Shown: positions 9,232 to 17,978, numbered from the stretch's first letter. The stretch is 64,000 nt of DNA from Polycladomyces abyssicola (GCF_018326425.1 NZ_AP024601.1:1910001-1974000); one strand, 5' to 3'. The notes: a model not told the origin generated them from the letters alone. Program-made: numbers and translations.

Positions 9232-10018
9232 CACCATCCACCCCTTCCCAGTTGCGGATCCGTTCCCGAATCCGTTCCACATGTGCGCGCGCCGCCTCCT
9301 CACCTAATCGGATGCATTTCTCCACTTGATGAAAAGCGGTCGGACTAATTTCGGACAACTCCGGGTGAATCAGGAAGTCAGCTTCAATCAATTGCTGACT
9401 GAGCATCTGCCGCTCCATCACACCGAGCGTTTGCGCAATCACATCAAAGATCGACCGGATTTTGACTTCGTTGAAACGCGGAACCACATCTACCGCAATA
9501 ACCAAATCGGCTCCCATTTCACGAAGTACTGTGATGGGAATGCGATCAATCACACCACCGTCGACCAGAATTTTATCTTCCCATTCGACTGGCTCAAAGA
9601 TACCGGGAATAGAGATACTCGCCCGTACTGCCAGATCAACCGGACCGGACGTAAAAACAACCCGTTCCCCTTTGACGAGATCGGTCGCCACCACCGCCAA
9701 GGGAATGGATAATTCTTCTATAGATTTCCCGTGCGTGAGCAAGCGAATCAGCTCCCGCACTTTGTCACCGATAATAAACCCTTTGCGCGGAACGGTCAGA
9801 TCAACCCAATATTTGCGATTCAACCGTGTCGCCAATTCTTCAATCATGTCCAACTCTAAGTTATTGGCATATAACGCTCCGACTAAACTCCCCATACTGC
9901 TTCCCGCAATCATGTGAACGGGGATACCCCCTTCCCGCAACACTTTGAGCACTCCGACATGAGCCCAACCTCTTGCCCCGCCAGATCCCAGTGCCAATCC
10001 GATTTTCGGCCTCCCCAA
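9215..10018 (-). CDS. Patatin-like phospholipase (YlbK/RssA family)
   Basis: Probable acyl hydrolase of 267 residues. It has the patatin oxyanion loop GSGGARG (about residues 10-16), the nucleophile Ser in GSSMG and the Asp of DGG, so both catalytic residues are present. A TTG start at 10018 with GGAGGGG 9 nt upstream gives the family N-terminus (GRPKIGLALGSGG); the longer frame upstream lacks similarity. The substrate is unknown. It is translationally coupled to ylbL and divergent from ylbJ. Confidence 0.88.
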   Translation of the reverse strand: MGRPKIGLALGSGGARGWAHVGVLKVLREGGIPVHMIAGSSMGSLVGALYANNLELDMIEELATRLNRKYWVDLTVPRKGFIIGDKVRELIRLLTHGKSIEELSIPLAVVATDLVKGERVVFTSGPVDLAVRASISIPGIFEPVEWEDKILVDGGVIDRIPITVLREMGADLVIAVDVVPRFNEVKIRSIFDVIAQTLGVMERQMLSQQLIEADFLIHPELSEISPTAFHQVEKCIRLGEEAARAHVERIRERIRNWEGVDGDGMAK

Positions 10019-10231
10019 AACGTCCCCCCTCCTTTTAGGGTGTCCGATTCCCTGCTCAGTCTGATGGTAAGTCGATCGCCCAAGAAAACGTTGTCGATTG
10101 ATAGATTTATCAACGCCCCTGGCCCAACGCATTTCCTTACGCATTCTATGGGACAGACAAGCGGTCTAATTCCCCGCATGATCGCGTAGACATGGTATCA
10201 CCATCACCTCACGCCTGTTTGGAGGATTCCG

Positions 10232-11476
10232 ATGTATCGGACAAACCCTGTCCTGCTCTCCCAATTGAAGTCATTGGGACTTGCATTGGTCGCCTTATTT
10301 TTTGCCTTTTCACTGGTGTTTTACCCCGAACCCACCTTCCAGGCTTCCTTGAAAGGACTAAAAATTTGGTGGGACGTTATTTTACCCGCTTTGTTTCCGT
10401 TTTTCATCGCCTCAGAGATCCTGATGGGGCTCGGTGTCGTCCATTTCATGGGCATCCTGCTGGAGCCATTGATGCGCCCCTTGTTTCGCGTGCCCGGTGC
10501 GGGCGGTTTTGTCATGGCGATGGGGTTCGCCTCAGGTTATCCGATGGGGGCGAAACTGACGGCACGACTTCGGGAACAACACTTGCTGACCCGTATAGAG
10601 GGGGAACGTCTGGTCGCCTTTACCTGCACCGCTGACCCGTTATTTTTGTTCGGTGCCGTCGCCGTGGGATTCTTTCGTGATGCTTCCTTCGGCATCACCA
10701 TTGCCTTGGCTCATTATGGCGCCTCAGTTCTGGTAGGTTGGTTGATGCGCTTTCACAAAGGGGGCAGCGAGGTCACTACTCTCTCGCACGAAGATCAATC
10801 ATTTTTCTTGACCCGCGCCTTTCGTGCCATGCATTACGCCAGGTTGCAAGACGGACGAACATTGGGAAAATTAATGGGGGACGCGATCCACTCCTCCATT
10901 CAGACCTTATTGATGATTGGTGGATTCATCATGATGTTTTCCGTCATCATCCAGGTGTTGACACTGCTAGGCGTGATACATGTGCTCGTACTGCTGATCG
11001 GGCCGCTTCTACAGGCAGCAGGCATGCCTATGGAAATATCCGGACCTGTCGTCGCCGGCTTCTTCGAAGCAACACTGGGGGTGCAAGGTATCAGCAACAC
11101 ATTGCCCACCTTTTCTCCGACCGACCATTTGGCCGTTGCCGGTGCTGTCCTGGCATGGAGCGGACTATCCGTTCATGCCCAAGTGGTCAGCATTTTGGGT
11201 AAGACGGACATTCGCTACACGCCATATTTGGTGGCCCGATTCATACATGCCGGCTTGGCCGCGACATTGACTTACTTGTTGGGAGTGCCCTTGAAAATGG
11301 CGGAGCCGGAGGTGACCATTCCCGCCTTTGCCGCACGAATCTCCGTCTCCGGCTGGCCATCGTTCGGGGAGCAAGTATTGTGGAATGCCGAAAAAACCCT
11401 GATCGTTTTCATCGTCTTGATCGGGGTTGGTTTGATCGCACAGATGATGCGATCCCAATCTCCTGCCAAAAGGTGA
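10232..11476 (+). CDS. spoVV: Spore DPA transporter SpoVV (YlbJ)
   Basis: Polytopic membrane protein of 414 residues with about ten hydrophobic segments and a nucleoside-transporter-like gate fold. In B. subtilis the orthologue sits in the mother-cell-side forespore membrane and moves dipicolinic acid towards the spore. GGAGG lies 6 nt before the ATG. It is transcribed opposite to ylbK and convergent with coaD, as in Bacillus. A sigma-E promoter would be expected in 10019-10231, but I see no clear match. Confidence 0.85.
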   Translation: MYRTNPVLLSQLKSLGLALVALFFAFSLVFYPEPTFQASLKGLKIWWDVILPALFPFFIASEILMGLGVVHFMGILLEPLMRPLFRVPGAGGFVMAMGFASGYPMGAKLTARLREQHLLTRIEGERLVAFTCTADPLFLFGAVAVGFFRDASFGITIALAHYGASVLVGWLMRFHKGGSEVTTLSHEDQSFFLTRAFRAMHYARLQDGRTLGKLMGDAIHSSIQTLLMIGGFIMMFSVIIQVLTLLGVIHVLVLLIGPLLQAAGMPMEISGPVVAGFFEATLGVQGISNTLPTFSPTDHLAVAGAVLAWSGLSVHAQVVSILGKTDIRYTPYLVARFIHAGLAATLTYLLGVPLKMAEPEVTIPAFAARISVSGWPSFGEQVLWNAEKTLIVFIVLIGVGLIAQMMRSQSPAKR

Positions 11477-11504
11477 CCAACCCGATGTTGTCACCGGGTT
11501 GGTC
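11475..11504. terminator. Bidirectional terminator between ylbJ and coaD
   Basis: A perfect 10-bp stem (11475-11484 with 11495-11504) overlaps both converging stop codons. A short T-run follows on the minus strand and little on the plus, so it is mainly a coaD terminator. Confidence 0.65.
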
Positions 11505-11985
11505 ACTGGAATCCAAATTTGTTCCGAAGCGCGGCCTCAACAGGCGGGGGAACCAGATCGCTGACGTCCGCCCCATATTTGGCCACCTCTTTGACCATCT
11601 TGGAACTGAGGAAAGAATATTGGTTGTTCGTCATCATAAACAGGGTTTCCGCGTCCGGATTCATTTTTCGATTGATGGAAGCCAATTGCAACTCATACTC
11701 AAAATCGGTAATCGCCCGCAATCCGCGAACAATCACATCCGCGTTCCGTTCGCGTACATAGTCGACCAACAGCCCGTCAAAACTGTCCACTTCCACGTTT
11801 TTCATTCCGGACACCACTTCACTGATGAGCGCTTTCCGCTCATCCACACTAAACAAGGGCTGTTTCTGTGCATTATGTAGTACCGCCACAATCAGGTGAT
11901 CCACCACTTTGGAACTGCGTTGGATGATATCGAGATGACCGTAGGTCAAAGGATCAAAACTTCCAGGATATACGGCAATTGTCAC
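11503..11985 (-). CDS. coaD: Phosphopantetheine adenylyltransferase
   Basis: Fourth step of CoA synthesis, making dephospho-CoA from ATP and 4'-phosphopantetheine. The 160-residue nucleotidyltransferase has the [11 protein letters not shown] loop, [11 protein letters not shown] and [17 protein letters not shown] start at 11985 is preferred because AGGAGG lies 8 nt upstream and the product then starts [11 protein letters not shown]; a GTG three codons earlier overlaps the ribosome site. It is paired with rsmD, 12 nt away, as in most Firmicutes. Confidence 0.96.
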   Translation of the reverse strand: MTIAVYPGSFDPLTYGHLDIIQRSSKVVDHLIVAVLHNAQKQPLFSVDERKALISEVVSGMKNVEVDSFDGLLVDYVRERNADVIVRGLRAITDFEYELQLASINRKMNPDAETLFMMTNNQYSFLSSKMVKEVAKYGADVSDLVPPPVEAALRNKFGFQ

Positions 11986-11997
11986 CGCCTCCACCTC

Positions 11998-12558
11998 CTA
12001 AGCATCACTTTGTTGCTGGTATAACCTGATCACGGTGTCACCATACTCCAGCTCGCGAGTAACGTGAAGTTCCTCCACTGCTTTCGGCAGTTCCTGATCA
12101 GACGCTGATTCTACAACGACCATGCCGTTTTTTTCCAAAATCGATGTTACCGCCAACTGCTTCAACACGGGTACATGCAACCCTTCTCGGTATGGCGGAT
12201 CGACAAAAACGAATTGAAAGCGAATCCCGCGTCGGGCCAACACTCGAATGGCGGCTCGCGCGTCTCGCTGATAAATCTCCGATTGTTTCTCGAAGCCGGC
12301 CAATTGAACATTGGCACGGATCGTTTCCACACTCAACCGATGACGATCCACGAACACCGCGCGATCCATCCCGCGACTTAGAGCTTCCAAGCCCAGGGCA
12401 CCGGTACCCGCAAAGAGGTCCAGCACCCATCCGCCGTCAAAAAAAGGGCCGATGATGTGAAACAATGACTCCTTCACCCTGTCCGCAGTGGGCCTCACGT
12501 GTTTGCCGGGAACCATTTTCAATCGCAAACCGCGTGCAGTACCGGCAATAATCCGCAT
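11998..12558 (-). CDS. rsmD: 16S rRNA (guanine966-N2)-methyltransferase
   Basis: Methylates G966 of 16S rRNA. The 186-residue Rossmann methyltransferase has the SAM site DLFAGTGALGLEALSRG (about residues 46-62) and the catalytic VDPPY. The ATG at 12558 starts RIIAGTARGLRL, the family N-terminus, with GAGGGTG upstream; the longer frame is not conserved. It is the B. subtilis ylbH equivalent, and its upstream side harbours the candidate CsfG RNA on the other strand. Confidence 0.95.
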   Translation of the reverse strand: MRIIAGTARGLRLKMVPGKHVRPTADRVKESLFHIIGPFFDGGWVLDLFAGTGALGLEALSRGMDRAVFVDRHRLSVETIRANVQLAGFEKQSEIYQRDARAAIRVLARRGIRFQFVFVDPPYREGLHVPVLKQLAVTSILEKNGMVVVESASDQELPKAVEELHVTRELEYGDTVIRLYQQQSDA

Positions 12559-12827
12559 GAGTCTACACACCCTCTTTTTTGGACATGCCTGATCTGTCCG
12601 GTCAGCAAGGGACTCCCACAAAGTCCCGCAAAAGCCGTCTCCCTTCTTAATCCGGAGGAAATGGATCGGGAGGCGAGTTTTACTTTTTCTCTGTTATCAC
12701 CGGAACCTTCTGGGTTGTCAATCCACCAGACATTCCTTTCTCATTGTTAACATTTCTATCCTACCACAAAGAAAACCTAGGTGAAAACGCGTTCATGCTG
12801 AGAGCAAAAAAATCGGACAACCAAGGC

Positions 12828-12857
12828 GTATATTTCGCTTCGTATGTGGCAACGATA
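12828..12857 (+). promoter_or_regulatory. Sigma-F-like promoter of the candidate CsfG RNA
   Basis: GTATA (12828-12832) and GGCAACGATA (12848-12857) are separated by 15 nt. This fits the forespore sigma-F pattern (GyATA, 15 nt, GGnrAnAnTw) with one mismatch in the -10 region. The predicted start, near 12864, is the first base of the first hairpin of the RNA. Confidence 0.6.
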
Positions 12858-12863
12858 GGAATG

Positions 12864-13010
12864 GCGGCATCAACCGATGCCGTCAAACCGCGGAGAAGAC
12901 TTACGTTTCCCCATAAGCTCTTCCTCCGGTTTCTCCTCTCCCATTTCAGTATCGGTGCAAGAGTGCACGGATACTATCGGCTCGCTGGGGTTACCCGCGA
13001 GTCCTTTTTT
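12864..13010 (+). ncRNA. csfG: Structured small RNA, probable CsfG
   Basis: A plus-strand RNA of about 147 nt with no credible reading frame. It folds into consecutive hairpins: 12864-12871 with 12876-12883 (AACC loop), a long bulged stem 12885-12903 with 12914-12932, a stem 12948-12959 with 12964-12975 (AGAG loop), and an intrinsic terminator at 12981-13010. A sigma-F-like promoter precedes it. As I recall, B. subtilis encodes the forespore RNA CsfG, conserved in endospore formers, between ylbG and ylbH; this RNA lies beside the ylbH orthologue rsmD. The fold and promoter are seen directly; the identity is inferred. Confidence 0.6.
12981..13010 (+). terminator. Terminator of the plus-strand RNA
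   Basis: An eight-pair GC stem (CTCGC and GGG pairing with CCC and GCGAG) is followed by CC and six T. There is no upstream plus-strand protein gene for it to serve, which supports an RNA gene ending here. Confidence 0.75.
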
Positions 13011-13012
13011 GT

Positions 13013-13048
13013 GCAAAAAAAATTCGCAGACTTCCAACGTCTGCGAAT
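13013..13048 (-). terminator. Terminator of the proline-rich gene
   Basis: A perfect 10-bp stem (13022-13031 with 13039-13048) is followed on the minus strand by eight T. It ends the gene at 13063-13737. Confidence 0.9.
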
Positions 13049-13062
13049 GAGACACATTCCGG

Positions 13063-13737
13063 TTACCGTTTTTTGTGACGCTGTTTCCTTGTTCGCCGTC
13101 CTCTGCTCTTGGCGGTATTTACTTTGGCGCGTTCTGCCTCTTTTCGTTCATCCGTCAGCTGCGAGAACTCCTCCGAGTCTTGTGCTCTCCGGTTACTGTT
13201 AGGCGGAGCGTCCCACGGAGCGATCGGCGGCCACTCCGGCATATGGGGCGCTCGTCTCGGTGGATTTTCTCTTCCCTCCAAAAGATGACGCGGTGGGGGA
13301 ATATCCTCAAAGTCCCATTCTTCCAACAGCCATTCTCTGTAATTTCGGGATGCTTCCGGCTCCCGCGGTTCGTTGCCACCATCCTGACTTCGCGGCATAT
13401 CCGGCCATTCTTCAGCCCACGGTGGAGCCGGGGGTGGAGATTCCGTCGGGTTGAATTCGGTCATTCCGTGCCGATGGGGCGATTCATGACGTTGCGACGC
13501 GCCGGGAGATTCGTGACGGAGGTGGTTCCTCTGAGGTGTTTCCCCCTGTTCAGGAAACAATCCGTGTTGAGGGGGAGGCAGATTCGGCAAGCCGGGCGGC
13601 ATCGGCCAAGGAGGCTGTTGTTGCTCACGCAGACGCGAGAGTTGTTCCTGACGCTCTTTCAACAGTTGTTCCACTTTTTCCTGTAACCAGCCCAAACCAC
13701 GCGATTGGGACTGGCCTTGGGTCCGCAGTTTTTTCAA
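13063..13737 (-). CDS. Proline-rich basic-tailed hypothetical protein
   Basis: Unrecognised protein of 224 residues. An amphipathic, coiled-coil-like helix (about residues 12-42, rich in Glu, Gln, Arg, Leu) is followed by a long low-complexity region with many PP pairs and a doubled RHESP motif, then a strongly basic tail (GRRTRKQRHKKR). It has no signal peptide or membrane segment. A TTG start at 13737 has GGGGG 9 nt upstream; the frame is open 14 codons further. Composition resembles disordered spore-surface proteins, but that is only a guess. Its own terminator follows. Confidence 0.7.
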   Translation of the reverse strand: MKKLRTQGQSQSRGLGWLQEKVEQLLKERQEQLSRLREQQQPPWPMPPGLPNLPPPQHGLFPEQGETPQRNHLRHESPGASQRHESPHRHGMTEFNPTESPPPAPPWAEEWPDMPRSQDGGNEPREPEASRNYREWLLEEWDFEDIPPPRHLLEGRENPPRRAPHMPEWPPIAPWDAPPNSNRRAQDSEEFSQLTDERKEAERAKVNTAKSRGRRTRKQRHKKR

Positions 13738-13901
13738 AGGGCGACTTCCCCCTTTCAAGCATTTGAATGTGAAAACCAAGGATACACAACTATCGTATGA
13801 CGGATGCCCTTATCCTGTCCGAGATATCGGCCCAATCCATCCACCCAATCTTGCAGGCGGGATGCCCAAAGGGTACACCATCCTTCCATCCGACGGAAAA
13901 T

Positions 13902-13924
13902 GACCGGGTATCGTTATCCCGGTC
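13902..13924 (-). terminator. Possible terminator of the 14037-14348 gene
   Basis: A 7-bp GC stem (13902-13908 with 13918-13924) is followed on the minus strand by ATTTTC. It lies about 110 nt beyond the stop, so this is a weak call. Confidence 0.4.
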
Positions 13925-14036
13925 AATCCACCAGTGTCCCTGCACTCTTTCCAATGATCTATGCTACGCCTGGAAAAACGTGAACGCTTGACGGAATCAC
14001 CAAAACAAGCACCTGGCAACGATCGACATACCATCG

Positions 14037-14348
14037 CTACACCATGTGCTTGAACATCATTCCTTGCGCGGGAGTCAGCACCTTTTCCAAGACCAACAGA
14101 TCGATCATGCGGTGTGACAATTCCTTTTTTCTCGGAGATCGCTTCAACATCTCCACTTCTTCCGGGGTAAACCAAGTTTCGTACAAATGAGTGGCATAAT
14201 GGATCAGTTCTGCTGTACCGCCATATCGCTTGATCCGTTTGGCTTCTTTAACGGCTTGGCGAATCCTTTCCGGGTGAATCGCCTTTCTTCCCAGCGTCTG
14301 ATTGATCGTTCTGGCCAAATCCATATAAAGCGTTTTATCCGCATTCAC
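14037..14348 (-). CDS. Hypothetical protein, all-helical
   Basis: A 103-residue soluble, mostly helical protein with many Lys, Arg and Glu and no motif I recognise. A GTG start at 14348 (NADKTLYMDLAR) is chosen because GGAGGAG is 6 nt upstream; the ATG five codons earlier overlaps that site and has none of its own. Monocistronic, between the proline-rich gene and a 460-nt gap. Predicted helices span most of the length, for example IHPERIRQAVKEAKRI and SHRMIDLLVLEKVL. Confidence 0.65.
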   Translation of the reverse strand: MNADKTLYMDLARTINQTLGRKAIHPERIRQAVKEAKRIKRYGGTAELIHYATHLYETWFTPEEVEMLKRSPRKKELSHRMIDLLVLEKVLTPAQGMMFKHMV

Positions 14349-14809
14349 AGCTTTCTCCTCCATCTAACCGTCGGATCTCGACAGATAGTCACTCAGTTAT
14401 TGATTTGATACCAACAGCCTATGCATGATTACCAAATCCGTTCGCCTGACCTGCAAATATCCCGGCCGAAGGTAGAATCCCAATAAAAAAAACGCCGAAT
14501 CGGCTGAAAAATATTTCTATGTATTTACATCATTGGATTGATATGGTATATTGGGGTTAGGCCAACACCCAGAATTAACCAATTCCAGAAGTTTATTTTA
14601 AAAATTCCGAATATACTTTTTTACCCCAGAGCAGTCGAACTGAAACCTCTTCTTTATCCGCTCGTTTCCACCCCACCTGCCACTTTTGACTTCACCATCT
14701 GTCTCCCAACATCTGCGCTCCTTTCTACCATTGACCCCATTGACTTGACGGGAGTTGGCTGGCAAATCCGCCGTCAGTAGCAGCCTCGATTGGAAAGGAG
14801 GGCACGAAC
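14349..14809. other. Intergenic region, 461 nt, A+T-rich in part
   Basis: Contains a plus-strand promoter at 14524-14552 and then about 250 nt of leader up to the 41-codon gene at 14810. No coding frame with a ribosome site is visible on either strand, and I found no known riboswitch signature in the leader. Confidence 0.6.
14524..14552 (+). promoter_or_regulatory. Sigma-A-like promoter for the 41-codon gene
   Basis: TTTACA (14524-14529), a 17-nt spacer and TATATT (14547-14552). It is the best promoter match in this gap and points at the small gene, leaving a long 5' leader. Confidence 0.55.
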
Positions 14810-14935
14810 GTGGAGAAATGGATCATACTCTTCTCTGCGGTCGTCAGGCTGATCGAGACACTGACACAACTGTCACAGCGATATGGACGGCGTTACAAAA
14901 GGAAGGCGAGAAAAAAAGACCCATTCTTATGGTGA
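14810..14935 (+). CDS. Small membrane/basic peptide, 41 residues
   Basis: Below usual ORF cut-offs. GTG start with AAAGGAGG 7-8 nt upstream, 41 codons, TGA stop, then a strong terminator 24 nt later. The N-terminal third is hydrophobic (EKWIILFSAVVRLIETL) and the C-terminal half very basic (RYGRRYKRKARKK), ending DPFLW: a tail-in membrane or amphipathic peptide. The function is unknown. The ribosome site, promoter and terminator together support a real gene. It converges on recG. Confidence 0.65.
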   Translation: MEKWIILFSAVVRLIETLTQLSQRYGRRYKRKARKKDPFLW

Positions 14936-14959
14936 GACGGGTCCAACATCCGGGGGAAA

Positions 14960-14988
14960 CCTAGAGGCACGGTGCCTCTAGGTTTTTT
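14960..14988 (+). terminator. Terminator after the 41-codon gene
   Basis: A 9-bp perfect stem (14960-14968 with 14974-14982) followed by six T on the plus strand. On the minus strand it may also assist recG termination. Confidence 0.85.
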
Positions 14989-15034
14989 CAGTCACAACAT
15001 ATTCTTATGTGCAAATCGGTTACGTAAAACTTGT

Positions 15035-17086
15035 TTAATCAAAATTCACTTGTCCTTCTTCATCCAAACTTCGAAGGTAGCGGTGCAGGGGCGACCATTC
15101 TTTGCGCTGCCAAAAATCAGAACTTGTGATCAACCGGATGGCATCCGTACGGGCGATTTCCAAGATCTTGGCATCCTCTACTACATCGGCCACCCGAAAA
15201 TCGGGCAACCCGCTCTGTTTGACACCAAAGAAATCTCCCGGTCCCCTCAGTTCCAAATCGCGTTGGGCGATTTCAAATCCGTCTGTCGTCTCTGTCATGA
15301 TTCGCATCCGTTCCACGCCCGTTTCCGTTTTGGGATCAGCCACCAGAATGCAAGTAGCCGCCCCACCGCCGCGTCCAACCCGTCCGCGTAACTGATGGAG
15401 TTGGGCCAATCCGAAACGGTCGGCATCATAAACGACCATCACAGTGGCGTTGGGTACGTTAACCCCCACTTCCACAACGGTGGTGGACACCAACACCTGG
15501 ATGTCATTGGCCGCAAACCGCCGCATCACTTCTTCTTTCTCCGCCGGAGACATTTTTCCGTGTAAAAGACCAACCCGCACCGGCGCCAGCGATTGCGTCA
15601 ATTCTTCATACACAGCCTGGGCGTTTTGCAAATCCAGTTTCTCGGATTCGTCGATCAAGGGGCAGATGACGTACGCCTGATGATGGTTGCGGCATTCCTT
15701 GGCGATAAATTGCACCACACGTGGCCATACATCGGATTTGACCCAATAGGTGTCGACAGGTTGACGACCGGCCGGCATCTCATCGATCACTGAGACGTCC
15801 ATATCCCCGTAAACCGTGATCGCCAGTGTACGAGGAATGGGCGTCGCCGTCATATGGAGTACGTCCGGCGCTTCGCCTTTTTCTCGAAAACGGGCCCGCT
15901 GCTTCACCCCGAACCGGTGCTGTTCGTCCGTGATCACCAATCCCAAGCGGTGAAACATCACTGGTTCCTGGATCAACGCGTGCGTGCCCACCACCACATC
16001 GGCCAACCCCATCTGCAATTCACTCAATACTTCCCTTCGCTCTTTGGTGGTCAAACTTCCTGTCAACAAAGCCAAACGGACGCCGTGTGGTTCTAATATT
16101 TTCCTCAATGATTGCAAATGTTGCTCAGCCAAAATCTCGGTCGGCACCATCAACGCGCCCTGACAACCGCTCAGATAATTGGCGTAGAGTGCGATCGCCG
16201 CAATGACCGTTTTCCCTGAACCCACATCTCCCTGCAATAGACGATGCATTTGCTCCGGCGAGCGCATATCGTCCAAAATTTCGCGAACGACGCGCTGTTG
16301 GGCACCCGTCAGGGAAAACGGCAAACCCTCGATCAATTGTTTTACTTGACCTGTATCGAATTCATGGGCAATCCCTTTTACCCGTTCACGCGTCTGCCTC
16401 CGCCAATGAAGGAGTTTCAATTCATACAAAAACAGCTCCTCATATGCCATTCGGCGTCGGGCACGGCTTCCTTCCTCCCTGCTCCGGGGAAAATGAAGAC
16501 GATACATGGCCTGCGCCCGGTCCATCAACCGGTACTGTTCGCGGATCTCCGTCGGCAACACCTCTTCAATATGGCGTCCAAACTGAAGAAACGCCTGATG
16601 GATGGTTTTGCGCAACCAGGCGACCTTGATGCCGCCCGAGATCGAATAGACCGGCATAAGGCGACCGGCTTGCTTTTCCTGCTCGGCACTACTAAAAAAA
16701 GTCCGATCCGCAGTGATCTGCAAGCGATGCCGATCCCATTTTCCCGAAACCATCAGGGACTGCCCTATTTGAAGTTTGGATTTGAGATATGCCTGATTGA
16801 ACCACACCACTTGAACCGCCAGGCCGTCCACATCCAGTTTGGCGCTGATACGGGACTTTTTTCCGCCATACCATCGGATGCTGGGGATGGTGAGCAACTT
16901 GCCCCGGACGGTGACTCGCTCCTCGTGCTCCGCCGAGGTCAAATCGACCAGACGGTAATCATCGTACCGGTATGGAAAATAAGTCAACAAGTCCTCCACG
17001 GTTCGGATGCCCAACTGCTCCAGCTCTTCCGCCCGTTTTTCTCCCACTCCCGTCACTGCCGTCACTGGCGTGTTTCTCAAATCCAT
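15035..17086 (-). CDS. recG: ATP-dependent DNA helicase RecG
   Basis: Branch-migrating helicase that remodels stalled forks and Holliday junctions. The 683-residue protein has an N-terminal wedge/OB domain, then helicase motifs: GDVGSGKT (Walker A, about residues 287-294), TDEQHRFG (DExH), TATPIPRT, and QLRGRVGRGG (motif VI). The length is typical. The ATG is 5 nt from the sdaAA stop; only a weak ribosome site is visible, which suggests translational coupling to sdaAA. Confidence 0.97.
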   Translation of the reverse strand: MDLRNTPVTAVTGVGEKRAEELEQLGIRTVEDLLTYFPYRYDDYRLVDLTSAEHEERVTVRGKLLTIPSIRWYGGKKSRISAKLDVDGLAVQVVWFNQAYLKSKLQIGQSLMVSGKWDRHRLQITADRTFFSSAEQEKQAGRLMPVYSISGGIKVAWLRKTIHQAFLQFGRHIEEVLPTEIREQYRLMDRAQAMYRLHFPRSREEGSRARRRMAYEELFLYELKLLHWRRQTRERVKGIAHEFDTGQVKQLIEGLPFSLTGAQQRVVREILDDMRSPEQMHRLLQGDVGSGKTVIAAIALYANYLSGCQGALMVPTEILAEQHLQSLRKILEPHGVRLALLTGSLTTKERREVLSELQMGLADVVVGTHALIQEPVMFHRLGLVITDEQHRFGVKQRARFREKGEAPDVLHMTATPIPRTLAITVYGDMDVSVIDEMPAGRQPVDTYWVKSDVWPRVVQFIAKECRNHHQAYVICPLIDESEKLDLQNAQAVYEELTQSLAPVRVGLLHGKMSPAEKEEVMRRFAANDIQVLVSTTVVEVGVNVPNATVMVVYDADRFGLAQLHQLRGRVGRGGGAATCILVADPKTETGVERMRIMTETTDGFEIAQRDLELRGPGDFFGVKQSGLPDFRVADVVEDAKILEIARTDAIRLITSSDFWQRKEWSPLHRYLRSLDEEGQVNFD

Positions 17087-17090
17087 CCGT

Positions 17091-17978
17091 TCACTTTGGC
17101 GTCCCCCCGAAAATCCGACGCTCCAACGCTCGTCCCGTCGGGGTCGCCGCCAACCCTCCTAATGCCGTTTCTTTCAGAGCCACCGGCATATCCCGGCCGA
17201 TCTTGTACATCGCTTCCACCACTTCATCCGGCGGAATAACGCTTTCCACCCCGGCCATCGCCATATCTGCCGCCACCATCGCGATCGCTGCTCCCATCGC
17301 ATTGCGTTTGACGCAGGGGGCTTCGACCAGCCCGGCAACAGGATCACAGACCAAACCCAGCATGTTTTTCAACGCAATCGCCACTGCTTGCGCTGACATC
17401 GAGGGAGTTCCACCGGCCATTTCCACGACAGCAGCAGCTGCCATCGCCGTAGCGGATCCCACCTCGGCCTGACAACCTCCTGCCGCCCCGGAAATGCATG
17501 CATTGTTGGCGATAATGTATCCGATCGCCCCGCCGACAAACAGCGCCCGAACCATCGTTTCCCTGTCTGAGTTCAATCGGTTGGCCGCGGTGAACACACA
17601 ACCGGGCAGAATACCGCAAGAACCGGCCGTCGGCGTGGCCACGATCGTTCCCATCGCAGCGTTCACTTCGGATACGGCTGTCGCACGTGAAACCGCATCC
17701 AAAACAGTCGGACCGGAGAGCAGAAGTTTCGCTTTGTTTTTGTAGGCTTGAATCTTTTTGGCGTCACCGCCCGTCAATCCGCTGTGTGAACGGATATCTT
17801 CCGTCAGGCCGCGATGGATGGCCTGCTCCATCACATCCAGATTTTGCTCCATCATACGGAAGATCGACTCGCGGGATTCCCCCGTCGCTTCCATCTCCGC
17901 CCTTATCATCACTTCCGAGATCGGCATTTGTTCCGACTCGGCAATTTCCACCAATTCGGCTATCGTTCGAAATTTCAT
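17091..17978 (-). CDS. sdaAA: L-serine dehydratase, alpha subunit
   Basis: Catalytic subunit of the iron-sulfur L-serine ammonia-lyase, turning serine into pyruvate and ammonia. It has 295 residues. Conserved cysteines for the [4Fe-4S] cluster lie in GSCGILPGC, NNACISGAAGGCQ and further on. The ATG at 17978 (KFRTIAELVEIAE) has AAGGAGAC upstream; a longer open frame lacks similarity. It lies 177 nt after sdaAB, and that gap contains a terminator, so the alpha subunit is probably made at a lower or separately controlled level. Confidence 0.96.
   Translation of the reverse strand: MKFRTIAELVEIAESEQMPISEVMIRAEMEATGESRESIFRMMEQNLDVMEQAIHRGLTEDIRSHSGLTGGDAKKIQAYKNKAKLLLSGPTVLDAVSRATAVSEVNAAMGTIVATPTAGSCGILPGCVFTAANRLNSDRETMVRALFVGGAIGYIIANNACISGAAGGCQAEVGSATAMAAAAVVEMAGGTPSMSAQAVAIALKNMLGLVCDPVAGLVEAPCVKRNAMGAAIAMVAADMAMAGVESVIPPDEVVEAMYKIGRDMPVALKETALGGLAATPTGRALERRIFGGTPK

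Noticed and set aside
12499-12750. 83-codon plus-strand frame upstream side of rsmD
   Set aside because: Mostly antisense to rsmD with no ribosome site before its start; a GGAGGAAATG inside is in another context and leads to no lasting frame.
12870-13055. 61-codon minus-strand frame over the same region
   Set aside because: Starts inside the terminator of the proline-rich gene and has no ribosome site.
12744-13202. 152-codon plus-strand frame over the CsfG-like region
   Set aside because: Runs through two terminators and into the antisense of the proline-rich gene; no ribosome site. The RNA structure explains the region better.
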